DNA of 64,000 nt from the NCBI RefSeq assembly GCF_004121055.1, contig NZ_PYAL01000007.1, positions 310,001 through 374,000 of the forward strand. The letters are read 5' to 3'. Below the pieces are notes generated by a model. The model saw only the letters and a program-made list of their open reading frames with translations. It was not told where the DNA came from and ran no database searches. A program made the translations under genes and the position numbers. The DNA comes from Achromobacter aloeverae (lineage in GTDB: Bacteria > Pseudomonadota > Gammaproteobacteria > Burkholderiales > Burkholderiaceae_B). Positions 1 through 9,403 of the stretch are shown piece by piece. Within the stretch, counting starts at the first letter, position 1, and each line of letters starts with the position of its first letter.

Positions 1-1002
1 GGCCAGCCGGGCGAGCAGCTTCTCCCCGACGGCGCGGCTGACCGCGCGGCGCGTCAACAGATACTCCACGCCGTGGATCTCGGGCGTCTCCGACAGGATG
101 GCCGTGCCGCCGTGCCTGACCAGGATATCCATGGCGGCCCCCAGCGCCGGATTGGCGGTGATGCCGGAAAAACCGTCGGAGCCCCCGCACTCCAGGCCGA
201 TCTTCAAATGCCTGGCCGATACCGGCACGCGGCGACAGGCGTTCGCCGCGGGCAGCATCTCCCGCACCGCCGCGATGCCCGCCGCGATGGTGGCGCGCGT
301 GCCGCCCGTGTCCTGCATTACCAGCGTGCGCACGCGCGGGTCCTGCGCCAGGCCTTGGGACTCGACCAGCGCATCCACCTGGTTGCGTTCGCAGCCCAGG
401 CCCACGATCAACACGCCCGCCAGGTTGGGATGGCGCGCATAGCCCGCCAGGGTACGGCGCAGCACGTCGAAATGCTCGCTCGGCGAGGACATGCCGCAAC
501 CGCTCGTCTGCGCGAAGGCGGCCACGCCATCGACATTGGGATACGCCGCCAGGGCTTGCGCGTCGAAGTGCGCGGCGATGTTCCGGATCACGGTCGCCGA
601 ACAGTTCACCGAGGACAGGATGCCGATGAAATTGCGCGTGCCCACGCCGCCGTCCGGCCGGAGATAGCCCATGAAGCTGGCCTGTTCGGCCTCCGGCAGG
701 TAGTCGACCGGCGCCACGTCCTGGCAGAAACCCGGGTCGCGGTGGATATCCGCCAGGTCGACGTTATGCGTGTGCACATGCTCGCCGGGTTCGATGTCGC
801 GCCCCGCCACGCCGATCACCACGTCGTACTTGCGCACCGCCTCGCCCCGCGCAATGCGCCGCGCGGCGATCTTGTGGCCGGCGGGGACCTGGGCGCGCAC
901 GCGCAGGTCCAGGTCCGGGATGGCCTGGCCCAAGGCCAGGCCATCGCGAGCGATCAGCACATTGTCTTCGGGGTGCAGCCGGATAAGCGGGGAAAGCGTC
1001 AC
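1..1002 (-). CDS. UxaA-family altronate/galactarate dehydratase, partial
   Basis: The gene runs off the left edge, so only the first 334 codons are present. The family dehydrates altronate or galactarate to 2-keto-3-deoxy sugar acids in the cytoplasm. The N-terminus looks like the SAF domain (HKIAARRIARGE, then VHTHN). The central domain follows, with GYLRPDGGVGTRNFIGIL, the Cys-containing stretches SSVNCSAT and QTSGCG, the GLGCERNQ segment and LKIGLECGGSDG, all typical of UxaA/GarD. I chose the GTG start at 1002: it lies 4 bp past the stop of the upstream Bug gene and has an AAGG about 10 nt before it. The tight spacing suggests one transcript with the Bug protein, which would then bring in a sugar acid. 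Exact substrate is not visible. Confidence 0.88.
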   Translation of the reverse strand, partial: MTLSPLIRLHPEDNVLIARDGLALGQAIPDLDLRVRAQVPAGHKIAARRIARGEAVRKYDVVIGVAGRDIEPGEHVHTHNVDLADIHRDPGFCQDVAPVDYLPEAEQASFMGYLRPDGGVGTRNFIGILSSVNCSATVIRNIAAHFDAQALAAYPNVDGVAAFAQTSGCGMSSPSEHFDVLRRTLAGYARHPNLAGVLIVGLGCERNQVDALVESQGLAQDPRVRTLVMQDTGGTRATIAAGIAAVREMLPAANACRRVPVSARHLKIGLECGGSDGFSGITANPALGAAMDILVRHGGTAILSETPEIHGVEYLLTRRAVSRAVGEKLLARLA

Positions 1003-1006
1003 GGGT

Positions 1007-2008
1007 TCAGCCTTGTTGCAATAGCGCCTTCAGGCCCAGGCGGGCGATCAGCCGGGTCTCCTGGTCGTAGACCTGGGACACGTAGCGCTGGTAGTCGGGA
1101 CCGTCCAGGTACATGATGGGCGCGTCGATGGTATCGGTGATCTTGCGGAAATCGTCGCTGGCCACCGCCTGCCGGAAGGCATCGCGCAGGACCTTGTCCA
1201 CGGCCGGATCCAGGCCCTTGGGCGCGCCCACGCCGTTGGGCGCGTCGACCACCACGTCGTAGCCCAGGTCCTTCAGCGTGGGGCTGTCGCGAAAGCGCGG
1301 CGGACGTTGTTCGCCCCACGTGGCCAGCAGCCGCAGGTTGCCGGACTCTACCTGGGGCGCCCAGGAGCTGGAGTCGGCCAGCATGTCGATCTGCCCGCCC
1401 AGCAGGTCCTGCAAGGCCGGCGCGCCGCCCTTGTAGGCAATGGCATTGAGCTTGATGCCGGCGGCGAGGGCGAACTGCTCCATGCCCACGTGCGTCGCGC
1501 CGCCCACGCCCGCGTGCCCATACGAAACGATGCCGGGGTGGTCCTTGGCGTACGCCACCATGTCCGCCAGCGTCTTGAAGCGCGAATTCGCCTTCACCAC
1601 GATGCCGAAGGTCTGGCCCGAGGTGCGCGCGATATACGTGAAGTCGGTGCGCGGGTCGGCGGCCAGCATGTTCAATTGCGCGAACCGGGTGACGGAGATG
1701 GGGATCTGCCCGATGGTGTAGCCATCCGGCTTGGCGGTGGCGATGGCCTTGGCGCCTATCATTCCCGACGCGCCCGCCCGGTTCTCGACCACGATGGTCT
1801 GGTCCAGCACCTTGCCCGCGGCCTGGCACAGCACGCGCATGGATTGGTCGGCCGTACCGCCGACCGCCCACGGACAGATGAACGTGATGGGACGGTTGGG
1901 AAAACCCGCCGCGCGGGCGGCGCGCGGCAGCAGCGTCGACGCGGCCATGGCGGCACCGCCCAGCAATAGCGTCCTGCGCGACGGCAGCGTCGCAAGTGTG
2001 TTCTTCAT
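1007..2008 (-). CDS. Bug-family (TctC-like) periplasmic solute-binding protein
   Basis: A 333-residue binding protein of the tripartite tricarboxylate transporter type, which captures small carboxylates in the periplasm. The N-terminus is a twin-arginine-like signal (SRRTLLLGG) ending near AARA. Mature family landmarks follow: FPNRPITFICPW, then VGGTAD where most relatives have PGGxxD, then VVENRAGASG and KPDGYT. An ATG at 2008 with GAGGAGA just upstream is preferred over upstream alternatives. The sugar-acid dehydratase gene follows after 4 bp, so a sugar acid is a plausible ligand (inference). No TctA/TctB membrane genes are adjacent. A LysR gene is divergent. Confidence 0.9.
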   Translation of the reverse strand: MKNTLATLPSRRTLLLGGAAMAASTLLPRAARAAGFPNRPITFICPWAVGGTADQSMRVLCQAAGKVLDQTIVVENRAGASGMIGAKAIATAKPDGYTIGQIPISVTRFAQLNMLAADPRTDFTYIARTSGQTFGIVVKANSRFKTLADMVAYAKDHPGIVSYGHAGVGGATHVGMEQFALAAGIKLNAIAYKGGAPALQDLLGGQIDMLADSSSWAPQVESGNLRLLATWGEQRPPRFRDSPTLKDLGYDVVVDAPNGVGAPKGLDPAVDKVLRDAFRQAVASDDFRKITDTIDAPIMYLDGPDYQRYVSQVYDQETRLIARLGLKALLQQG

Positions 2009-2194
2009 GGTCTCCTCGCTCTGTTTTTCTACCGCGCGGTGGCCTCGCGGACGTGCCACGGGCCGGTTCGCGGCGGTGCTGTCAGCCCGGATCGGGGCGC
2101 CCGAGCGTGCTCGCATTGTGGCTGTCCTTTCCATAACCTTCCATTCGAATATCGGCATTGCTGCATAACATCCCTGTTAAGTACACTCACCGCC

Positions 2195-3160
2195 ATGGCC
2201 CAACTCGACCGTGTACTGCGCAGCAACATCAAGCTGCGCCACCTGCAATTGCTGGTGGCGCTGGACCAGTTTCGCCACCTGGGACGCACATCCGAATTCC
2301 TGTCCGTGAGCCAGCCGGCCGTCTCGCGCATGTTGACGGAAATCGAAGCCATGCTGGGGCAGACGCTGTTCACCCGCTCCACGCGGGGCACCGAACCCAC
2401 GGCGGCGGGCGGCGCCATGCTGCGCTTCGCCCGGTCGGTGCTGGCGCAGTACGAACGCACCCGCGACGAGATCGGCGCGCAGGAAAGCGGCGCGGCCGGC
2501 CGCGTGCGCGTCGGCGCCATGGGCGTGGCGCTGTCGCCGCTGCTGGCCGACGCGGTGGATACCTTGAAGGCGCAGTCGGCGCGCGCCACGGTGCTGATCG
2601 AAACAGGCGACCTGACGGGCCTGCTGCCCAAGCTGCGCCTGGGCGAAATCGACCTGTTCGTGGGCCGCCTGGAGCCGGGTTACGCCGCGCCGGACCTGAC
2701 GACCGAAGCCCTGTATGAGGAACCCATGGTGGCGGTCGTCGCGCCGGACCATGCCCTGTCGCGGCGGCGCAAACCGGGCTGGGCGGACATCGCCGCCCTG
2801 CCCTGCGTCATGCCGCCGCCGTGGGCCTCGCTGCGCGTGAAGCTGGAGCAGCAATTCCACCGCCATGGGGTGCAGCCTCCCGGCGACGTCATCGAGTCAT
2901 CTTCCTACCAGGCAATCGTCCTGTTCGTGCAGCGGCGCGGCGCCGTGGGCTTCCTGGCGGCCAGCGCCGCCCGGGAGCACGCGAAGGCCGGCGCGCTGCG
3001 CGTGCTGCCCCTGGACGTGCGGCTGGACCTGCCCAGCGTCGGCATCATCGCCATGCGGAACGTGGCGCCGACCGCGATCGCGCTGCGTATGACCGAATGC
3101 CTGCGGCTGGCCGCACGCGGCATGCCGGCACGGGCAAAGCCGCGTCGGTCTGCCCGATAG
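2195..3160 (+). CDS. LysR-family transcriptional regulator
   Basis: A 321-residue LysR regulator. The winged helix-turn-helix is at residues ~10-70 (IKLRHLQLLVALDQFRHLG, then SVSQPAVSRMLTEIEAMLG), followed by a periplasmic-binding-like effector domain from about residue 95 with the usual GDLTGLLPKLRLGEIDLFVGR segment. I chose the ATG at 2195, which gives the usual family N-terminus. The short stretch to the divergent Bug gene (2009-2194) should hold the shared control region. It contains an ATTCGAAT palindrome at 2143-2150, but no clear T-N11-A box that I would commit to. It probably controls the Bug-dehydratase transcript in response to its substrate (inference from divergent placement). Confidence 0.9.
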   Translation: MAQLDRVLRSNIKLRHLQLLVALDQFRHLGRTSEFLSVSQPAVSRMLTEIEAMLGQTLFTRSTRGTEPTAAGGAMLRFARSVLAQYERTRDEIGAQESGAAGRVRVGAMGVALSPLLADAVDTLKAQSARATVLIETGDLTGLLPKLRLGEIDLFVGRLEPGYAAPDLTTEALYEEPMVAVVAPDHALSRRRKPGWADIAALPCVMPPPWASLRVKLEQQFHRHGVQPPGDVIESSSYQAIVLFVQRRGAVGFLAASAAREHAKAGALRVLPLDVRLDLPSVGIIAMRNVAPTAIALRMTECLRLAARGMPARAKPRRSAR

Positions 3161-3211
3161 AGACGCAACCCAATGGCTGCCGGGTCCGCCGGGGAAGCCG
3201 TGGCGGCGCCC

Positions 3212-4768
3212 CTAGTGCGCTCCCGACGCGTCCGCGCCACCGCCGCCCTTGGCGGGCCGCGTGATCCAGATCAATGGAATGATCAGCAGGAAGATGATCG
3301 CCGAGACGAAAAAGATGTCGTTCAGCCCCATCATCGCCGCCTGCGCGTTGACGGTGGAATCGAACAGGTTGTTGGCCGCGTTGGTGTCCAGGTGCAGCAG
3401 CGAACGGATCATGTCGATCTGGTGCGCGAACAGCGGATTGTCGGCATTCGCCGCTTCCGTCAGGCGCTCGTGGTGCAGGACGGTTCGGTCGTTCCATACC
3501 GTGCCCGCGATGGAGGTGCCGATGGCGCCGCAGAACACCCGCACGAAGTTCGACAGGCCGGCCGCGGCCGGGATGCGGTGCGGCGGCTGGCCGGACAGGA
3601 TGATGGCCGTCAAGGGAATGAAGAACAACGCCATCGGGATGCCTTGCAGCAGGGTGGGCAGCACCAGGTGCCAGGTGTCGATCTCCAGCACGTAGTCGGC
3701 CCGCATGTAGAACACGCCCGCGAACGTGAGAAAGGCCACCGTGGCGATGATGCGCGCGTCCGACTTGGGCAGCAGCTTGCCGACCACCGGGGACAGGACA
3801 AGCGCGAAGATGCCCAGCGGGGCCATCACCATGCCGGCATCCACCGACCGGTAGTTCAGGTATTCCTGCATCCACTGCGGCAGCAGGACCAGGTTGCCGA
3901 AGAAAACGCCATAGGCAATGGAAATGGCGACCGTGCCGCCCAGGAAGTTGCGTTGCCCGAACAGGCGCAGGTCGACGATGGGATGCGCCTCCGTCAGCTC
4001 CCAGATCACGAAGAGGACGAAGCTGACGAAGGCCGTGACGGCAAGTCCGACGATGAGCCCGGAACTGAACCAGTCCAGGTCGCGCCCCTTGTCCAGCATG
4101 ATTTGCAAGGCGCCCACCCAGGTGATGAGCAGGCACAGGCCGACCAGGTCGATGGGCAGCTTGCGCGTGGGCGATTCGCGATGGCGATAGATGCTCCAGC
4201 TCACCAATGCCGCGAAGATGCCCACGGGAATGTTGATATAGAAAATCCACGACCAGCTGTAGCGGTCCGTTATCCAGCCCCCCAGCGACGGACCCGCGAT
4301 GGGTCCCACGGTCGCGGTCATGGCCCATAGGGCCAGGGCCATCGAACTCTTTTCCTTCGGATACGACCCCAGGAGGATGGCTTGCGACATGGGTATCAGG
4401 GGACCCGCGACGACGCCTTGCAGCACCCGCGCGAACAGCAGCACGGGCAGGTTGGGCGCGATGCCGCAGAGGAAGGACGCCAGCGTGAACAGCGCCACCG
4501 CGCCGACGAACAGCTTGATCTGCCCCAGCCGCTGCGTCAGCCAGCCCGTCAAGGGAATGGACACGGCATTGGCCGCGGCGAACACGGTGATCACCCAGGT
4601 GCCTTCATCCACGGACACGCCCAGGTTGCCCGAAATCGTCGGAATCGCCACGTTGGCGATCGAGGTGTCGAGCACGTTCATGAAGGTCGCCAGCGCCACC
4701 GCGAAGGTGGCCAGCACGAGTTGCCCGCCATGCAAGGGCGGATAGGGAGCGGGTTGTTGGGTGGCCAT
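3212..4768 (-). CDS. DHA2-family (EmrB/QacA) MFS multidrug efflux pump
   Basis: A 518-residue inner-membrane proton-driven pump with about 14 membrane segments. The first helix carries LDTSIANVAIPTI and the loop has DEGTWVITVFAAA, both characteristic of EmrB. Motif C-like GPIAGPSLGGWI is also present. The hydrophilic C-terminus is Gly- and Ala-rich. The ATG at 4768 was chosen because a TTG further out (4807) would add only a polar tail. There is no strong ribosome site for either. No EmrA or TolC partner adjoins it. A FUSC-family exporter is divergent across 232 bp (4769-5000) in which I see no gene or clear operator. Substrate unknown. Confidence 0.9.
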   Translation of the reverse strand: MATQQPAPYPPLHGGQLVLATFAVALATFMNVLDTSIANVAIPTISGNLGVSVDEGTWVITVFAAANAVSIPLTGWLTQRLGQIKLFVGAVALFTLASFLCGIAPNLPVLLFARVLQGVVAGPLIPMSQAILLGSYPKEKSSMALALWAMTATVGPIAGPSLGGWITDRYSWSWIFYINIPVGIFAALVSWSIYRHRESPTRKLPIDLVGLCLLITWVGALQIMLDKGRDLDWFSSGLIVGLAVTAFVSFVLFVIWELTEAHPIVDLRLFGQRNFLGGTVAISIAYGVFFGNLVLLPQWMQEYLNYRSVDAGMVMAPLGIFALVLSPVVGKLLPKSDARIIATVAFLTFAGVFYMRADYVLEIDTWHLVLPTLLQGIPMALFFIPLTAIILSGQPPHRIPAAAGLSNFVRVFCGAIGTSIAGTVWNDRTVLHHERLTEAANADNPLFAHQIDMIRSLLHLDTNAANNLFDSTVNAQAAMMGLNDIFFVSAIIFLLIIPLIWITRPAKGGGGADASGAH

Positions 4769-5000
4769 GGCTGCGGAAGGTGAGGAACGCGAATTGCGGT
4801 GCGGCAAACGATATAGCGTCGCATGAATAGCTGAATATGGCCTGAGTCCAGTTGGCCTCGGGTATCGGCCCCGAGCTATTCTTGCGGTGCGTCCCCGCTT
4901 TCACCCCGGCTGGTCCGGCGGCGAAAGTCCCCCTGAAAATCTCCGGCGGCGAGCAATTGCGCTCCCCCAGGGCCGTGGCCTCACGGCATAGGAAGCGTCC

Positions 5001-6341
5001 ATGAATGGCGAGGGCATGTCCGGCTTGACCCTGTTTTCCATGTTGGCCCAGGCCAGCCGGGCCGCGTTGGCCTCGCTCGGCCGGGAGCTGCGCGCCTGGC
5101 GCCCGTCGCGCGAGCGCGCCATGTTCGGCATCGAAGCCTTGCTGTCCGTCGCGCTCGCGGTGGCTGCAGCGCATGCGCTGCAGCTGACGCACACGTGGTG
5201 GGCGGCGCTCAGCGGCTTCGCCGTCATGCAGGCCAATTTCTCGGCATCCCTGCAACGGGCCGCCTATCGCATCGTCGGCACGGTGGCCGGCGCCGCCATA
5301 GGCACGCTGGCGGGGCCCTGGACGGGCGACGCGCCCTGGCTCTTCGTGCCGGCGATGGCCGTCATCGGCGCCGTCACGGTCTATAACGTGAACGCCTCCC
5401 GCTGGGCCTATGCCTGGATGCTGGGCGGCATCACGGCGCTGATGGTGATGTGCGAAGCACGGACTGGGCCGGGCTTGCAGCTGACCGCTGAATTCGCCAC
5501 GCTGCGCGTGGCCGAGGTCGTGGTCGGCACGCTGGCCTGCGTGCTGGTGGCGACACTGTTCCATTGGGGCGCGAAGGCGTACTCGGAGTACCGGATATCG
5601 GTCGAGATCGCGCCTGCCGGCACGGCGGGAACGGGGCCGGGGCCGGTGGCCGAGGCGAGGGCCGAGGCAAGCGCCAAGTCAGGGGCCGAGGCAGGAGTCG
5701 AGGCAGGGTGGGCAGTATCACCGGACACGGCAGCGACGGCGACCACGGCGGGGCGGTGGACGCCCACCGCCGACGGCAAGGCCCCGGCCGACCCACCGGC
5801 CGACCCGCCCGCCACCGCGACGCCGCCGGCGTTGCGCCGCCTGCTCGCCATGCAGGCCGCGCTGGCCATCGCCCTCATCGCCGCGTCCGTGCAATTCCTG
5901 CAGCTCCCCGGCTACGAGCAGGCCATGGTCACCGCGATCGCCGTGTTGATGCTACCGGCCGGCCAGCACCCCGACACCGTCCACAAGCCCATGTTGGAAA
6001 AGATGACGCAGCGCGCCATCGGCTGCCTGCTCGCCGGCATCATAGGCGTCGCCATGCTGCCCCTCATGAGGGGCCATGCCGTCCTGTGCCTGATGGCGCT
6101 GGCCGCGGGCGTGTGGGCGGGCTGCCATGTGCAGACCGGCAAGGAAGGCGCCAGCTACGTCGGCCGCCAATTCGCCATCGCCTTCCTTATGGTATTCGTG
6201 CAGGACCAGCTATGGTCCGCCGATCCGATGCCCGCGCTATTGCGCCTGGCGGGCATCTTCGCCGGCATGGCCGCCCTGCTGGCCGCCGTGCTGGCGACGT
6301 CCGCCTTCCGGTTCGCCAGGGACCCATCTCCGCCCGGTTAA
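5001..6341 (+). CDS. FUSC-family (fusaric acid resistance/AaeB-like) membrane transporter
   Basis: A 446-residue inner-membrane protein of the FUSC superfamily, whose members export aromatic carboxylic acids and similar toxic compounds. Two membrane blocks (residues ~45-195 and ~280-440) flank a polar linker. Landmarks are AALSGFAVMQANFSASLQRA followed by RIVGTVAGAAIGTLAG, typical of the first FUSC block, and VLMLPAGQ with KMTQRAIGCLLAGIIG in the second. The linker, residues ~205-275, is a low-complexity Ala/Glu/Thr/Pro stretch encoded by near-repetitive DNA. AGGAAG precedes the ATG at 5001; an in-frame ATG at 5016 is possible. No AaeA-like membrane fusion partner is present. Confidence 0.8.
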   Translation: MNGEGMSGLTLFSMLAQASRAALASLGRELRAWRPSRERAMFGIEALLSVALAVAAAHALQLTHTWWAALSGFAVMQANFSASLQRAAYRIVGTVAGAAIGTLAGPWTGDAPWLFVPAMAVIGAVTVYNVNASRWAYAWMLGGITALMVMCEARTGPGLQLTAEFATLRVAEVVVGTLACVLVATLFHWGAKAYSEYRISVEIAPAGTAGTGPGPVAEARAEASAKSGAEAGVEAGWAVSPDTAATATTAGRWTPTADGKAPADPPADPPATATPPALRRLLAMQAALAIALIAASVQFLQLPGYEQAMVTAIAVLMLPAGQHPDTVHKPMLEKMTQRAIGCLLAGIIGVAMLPLMRGHAVLCLMALAAGVWAGCHVQTGKEGASYVGRQFAIAFLMVFVQDQLWSADPMPALLRLAGIFAGMAALLAAVLATSAFRFARDPSPPG

Positions 6342-6407
6342 AAACGCGCTGCGCGCGAAGCGTCTCCCGTCTCCTGGCGGCGGCCCGGCCCGCCGCGGCC
6401 GTCCCTC

Positions 6408-7742
6408 CTACGCCGCCACCGCGTGCTCGGCCTGCCCCACGGGCCGCAGGCCGTAGTGGTCCCGCAAGGTCGTGCCGGTATAGTCCTCGCGGAACAGGCC
6501 GCGCTTGCGCAGCAAGGGGACGACCTCGCTGGCGAACAGTTCCAGCTGTTGGTTGATGATGGGCGGCATGACGTTGAATCCATCCGACGCGCCGGACGTG
6601 AACCAGTCCTGGATGATGTCGGCGATCTCCTCCGGCGTGCCGGCCACGGCCAGGTGGCCGCGGGCGCCGGCCAGCCGGCTGAGCAGCTGGCGCAGCGTCA
6701 GGCCCTCGCCCAAGGCCAGGTTCACGTAGCCGATGGAACGGCTCTTCGATGCCTGCACCTGGTTGGGGTCGGGAAAATCGTCCCGGGTCAGCTTCCTGTC
6801 CAGCGGAATGCCCCGGAAGTCGTGCCCGCCGAAGCGGTCCGACAAACGGGCCAGCCCGACTTCCGGATGGGTCAGCGCATCCAGTTCTTCCCATACCTGC
6901 CGCGCCTCATATTGGGTCGAACCGATGGCGGCGCTGATGCCGGGCAGGATGACAATGTCTTGCGCCCGTCGGCCATGGCGGGCGGCGCGCCCCTTCACGT
7001 CGCCATAGAAGGACTGCGCCGATTCCTTGGTCAGGTGCGCGGTGAAGATCGCCTCGGCCCATTTGGCGGCGAAGTTGCGGCCATCGTCGGACTGACCCGC
7101 CTGCACGTACAAGGGCCTTCCCTGAGGCCCGGCGGGCACGTTCAGTGGACCGCGGGTCTTGATGTACTGGCCGTCGTAGTCGATGGGCTGGATCCCGGAC
7201 ATATCCAGGTAGCGGCCGCCATCGCGATCGTCCAGCACGGCGGCGGCGGGATAGCTGCGCCATAGCGCATCCACCGCCTCGATGAATTCCTCCGCGATGC
7301 GGTAGCGGTCGCCATGCCCCACGTTCTCGGTGTGTCCGTAGTTGGCGCCGGCTCGCGGCAGCCAGGACGTGACGATGTTCCAGCCAGCCCGGCCCCCGGA
7401 CAGGTGGTCCAGCGACGCGAACTGGCGCGCCAGCGTATACGGATGGTTATACGTGGTCGATGCCGTGCCGATCAGCCCGATATGCCGGGTGCGCGCCGCC
7501 AGCGCCGTCAATAGCGTGAGCGGTTCCAGCGCACCGTTGGCGACCAGGCCGCCGTTCTCGGCCACGGCCAGCGAATCCGCCAGGAACACGGCGTCGAATT
7601 TCGCCGCTTCGGCGATGCGCGCGGCGTCGGCGTAGAGGTCGATGTCGGTCAGGGCGCGCGGGCTGGAGCCGGCATGGCGCCAGGCGGCCTCGTGATGCCC
7701 GCGCGCCATCAGGAAGAGGTTCAAGTGCAATTGTCGAGCCAT
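6408..7742 (-). CDS. NtaA/SnaA/DszA-family FMN-dependent monooxygenase
   Basis: A 444-residue bacterial luciferase-like (LLM) flavin monooxygenase, the group that includes nitrilotriacetate, dibenzothiophene-sulfone and dimethylsulfide monooxygenases. It should use FMNH2 from a separate reductase and oxygen to cleave C-S or C-N bonds. Visible landmarks are the TIM-barrel start (LHLNLFLMARGHHEAAWR), ARIAEAAKFDAVFLAD, GTASTTYNHPYTLARQFASLD, SGGRAGWNIVTSW and GRPLYVQAGQSDDGRNFA, all characteristic. Its gene is the last of a four-gene block with an SsuABC-like importer, 15 bp after the ATPase gene. The substrate is therefore probably an imported sulfonate, sulfone or amine (inference). No flavin reductase gene is nearby. 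Confidence 0.88.
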   Translation of the reverse strand: MARQLHLNLFLMARGHHEAAWRHAGSSPRALTDIDLYADAARIAEAAKFDAVFLADSLAVAENGGLVANGALEPLTLLTALAARTRHIGLIGTASTTYNHPYTLARQFASLDHLSGGRAGWNIVTSWLPRAGANYGHTENVGHGDRYRIAEEFIEAVDALWRSYPAAAVLDDRDGGRYLDMSGIQPIDYDGQYIKTRGPLNVPAGPQGRPLYVQAGQSDDGRNFAAKWAEAIFTAHLTKESAQSFYGDVKGRAARHGRRAQDIVILPGISAAIGSTQYEARQVWEELDALTHPEVGLARLSDRFGGHDFRGIPLDRKLTRDDFPDPNQVQASKSRSIGYVNLALGEGLTLRQLLSRLAGARGHLAVAGTPEEIADIIQDWFTSGASDGFNVMPPIINQQLELFASEVVPLLRKRGLFREDYTGTTLRDHYGLRPVGQAEHAVAA

Positions 7743-7757
7743 GGCATATCCTTTTTT

Positions 7758-8486
7758 CTAGACGGGCGTCTGTTCCACCCCGAGGCTGCGCAGCAGCCTT
7801 GCCCTGAGGGCGACGAAGGCCCCGTCGCCGGACTGTCGGGGATGGGGCAGGCCGACGACGTGATCTTCTTCGATACGGCCGTTGCGCAACACCAGCACGC
7901 GGTCCGACAGCATCAGCGCCTCGTCCACGTCGTGGGTGACCAGGATCACCGTGGGCCGCTGCCGCTCGACCAGGCGGAACAACAAGGCGTGCATGCGCAA
8001 GCGCGTCAGCGCATCGAGCGCCCCGAACGGTTCATCGGCCAGCAGGACGTCCGGCTCGCGCAACAATGACCGGGCGAGCGCGGCCCGCTGCTTCTGGCCG
8101 CCGGACAGGGTCGACGGCCACATCGTCGCCTTGCCGCCCAGCCCGACGGCGTCCAGCATGTCCAGGGCGGCCTGGTCGGCATCCGCGCGCCGCAGGCCCA
8201 GCTTGAGGTTCTCGATGACCGGCAGCCAGGGCAGCAGCCTGGCGTCCTGGAAAAGCACGGAGACGCTGCCCCGCACGTGCAGGCTGCCGGACGTCTCGGC
8301 GGCATCGTCCAGGCCCGCCAGCGTGCGCAGCAAGGTCGTCTTGCCGGAACCGGACTCCCCCAGCAGGGCGACGAACTGGCCGCGCGGCACGCTGAGCGAC
8401 AGCTGGTCCAGCACCGCCTTGCCGCCGAAGCCGCGCGACAGGCCGCGCAGCTGGACGGCGCTTTCCGTGGAAAAAGAGGCCGTCAT
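7758..8486 (-). CDS. ABC transporter ATP-binding protein, SsuB/TauB-like
   Basis: A 242-residue ATPase energising import of sulfonates, nitrate or taurine-like ligands. Walker A is GESGSGKTTLL, the Q-loop FQDARLLPW is the SsuB form, the signature is LSGGQKQR and Walker B is VLLADEPFGALD. The ATG at 8486 overlaps the stop of the permease gene in an ATGA arrangement, implying coupled translation. An upstream extension in the same frame lies wholly inside the permease gene and was rejected. It forms the importer with the next two genes in the transcript order binding protein, permease, ATPase. Confidence 0.93.
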   Translation of the reverse strand: MTASFSTESAVQLRGLSRGFGGKAVLDQLSLSVPRGQFVALLGESGSGKTTLLRTLAGLDDAAETSGSLHVRGSVSVLFQDARLLPWLPVIENLKLGLRRADADQAALDMLDAVGLGGKATMWPSTLSGGQKQRAALARSLLREPDVLLADEPFGALDALTRLRMHALLFRLVERQRPTVILVTHDVDEALMLSDRVLVLRNGRIEEDHVVGLPHPRQSGDGAFVALRARLLRSLGVEQTPV

Positions 8487-9376
8487 GATCCCAGCGTACG
8501 CCTGTAGGAGAGCGCGCGGCTTTCCAGCAGCCTGACCACCGCGTCCGAAGCCAGTCCCAGCGCCGCGTAGATCATGATGCCCACGACGATGATGTCGGTC
8601 TGCCCCCAATCCCGTGCCCGGTTCATCAGGTAGCCGATGCCAGTCTGGGTGTTGATGAGCTCCAGCACCACCAAGGCCGTCCAGCACAGTGCGACGGCCA
8701 GCCGCAGGCCGGTGAAGAACCCGGGCAAGGCGCCCGGCAAGGCCACCTTCCTGATGAACTCCCCTCGCGTCAGGCCCAGCGTCTGCGCCAGTTCGATGTG
8801 TCCGATGTCCATCCCCTTCAACGCGGCATGCGTGTTGATGTAGATCGGCACCAGCACCGACGTGAAGATGAGGAAGACCTTCATGGCCTCGCCTATGCCC
8901 AGCCAGATGATGGCCAGGGGGATCAGGGCCAGCGTGGGAATGGCGCGCTTGATCTGCACCAGGCCGTCGATCAAGGCTTCGCCGGTGCGCGTCAGCCCAG
9001 CCGCCAGCGCCAGCGCGACGCCCGCGACGATGCCCAGGAGCAGGCCGCCATAGGCGCGCGTGGCGGAAGCCAGCAGATGCGGCAGCAGTTCGCCGTCGGC
9101 GAACATGCGGGCCGCCGTGGCCAGCGCCTGGCTAGGCGCGCTCAAGGTCGACGGCGAAAGCCAGCCCAGGCGTGCGGCTCCCTCCCAGGCAAGCAAGGCG
9201 ATGAGCGGACCAAGCAGGCGCATGCCGGCCGGCAGCCGCCGCGGCGCGTAGCGCCTGGCGCCGGCGTGATGCGAGCCGGGCTCGCCCGCGGCCTCGGATT
9301 CCGCCGCGGATTTCGGCGCGGTTTCCGGATAGGCGCCAGCCTGGGTAAGGGAGGATGACAGCGAGGGTGGCGACAT
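8483..9376 (-). CDS. ABC transporter permease, SsuC/TauC-like
   Basis: A 297-residue inner-membrane permease of the BPD_transp_1 family. The first ~50 residues are polar and Ser/Ala/Arg-rich, longer than usual, before the first membrane helix (LLGPLIALLAWEGAARLG). The coupling region has LPGALPGFFTGLRLAVALCW, the EAA-loop form found in SsuC. IINTQTGIGYLMN-type residues and DIIVVGIMIYAALGL follow. The gene lies 27 bp after the binding-protein gene and overlaps the ATPase gene by 4 bp. The long polar leader could mean a start further in, but no clearly better site is visible. Confidence 0.92.
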   Translation of the reverse strand: MSPPSLSSSLTQAGAYPETAPKSAAESEAAGEPGSHHAGARRYAPRRLPAGMRLLGPLIALLAWEGAARLGWLSPSTLSAPSQALATAARMFADGELLPHLLASATRAYGGLLLGIVAGVALALAAGLTRTGEALIDGLVQIKRAIPTLALIPLAIIWLGIGEAMKVFLIFTSVLVPIYINTHAALKGMDIGHIELAQTLGLTRGEFIRKVALPGALPGFFTGLRLAVALCWTALVVLELINTQTGIGYLMNRARDWGQTDIIVVGIMIYAALGLASDAVVRLLESRALSYRRTLGS

Positions 9377-9403
9377 CGTATTTCCTCGATCGAATACCCG
9401 GCG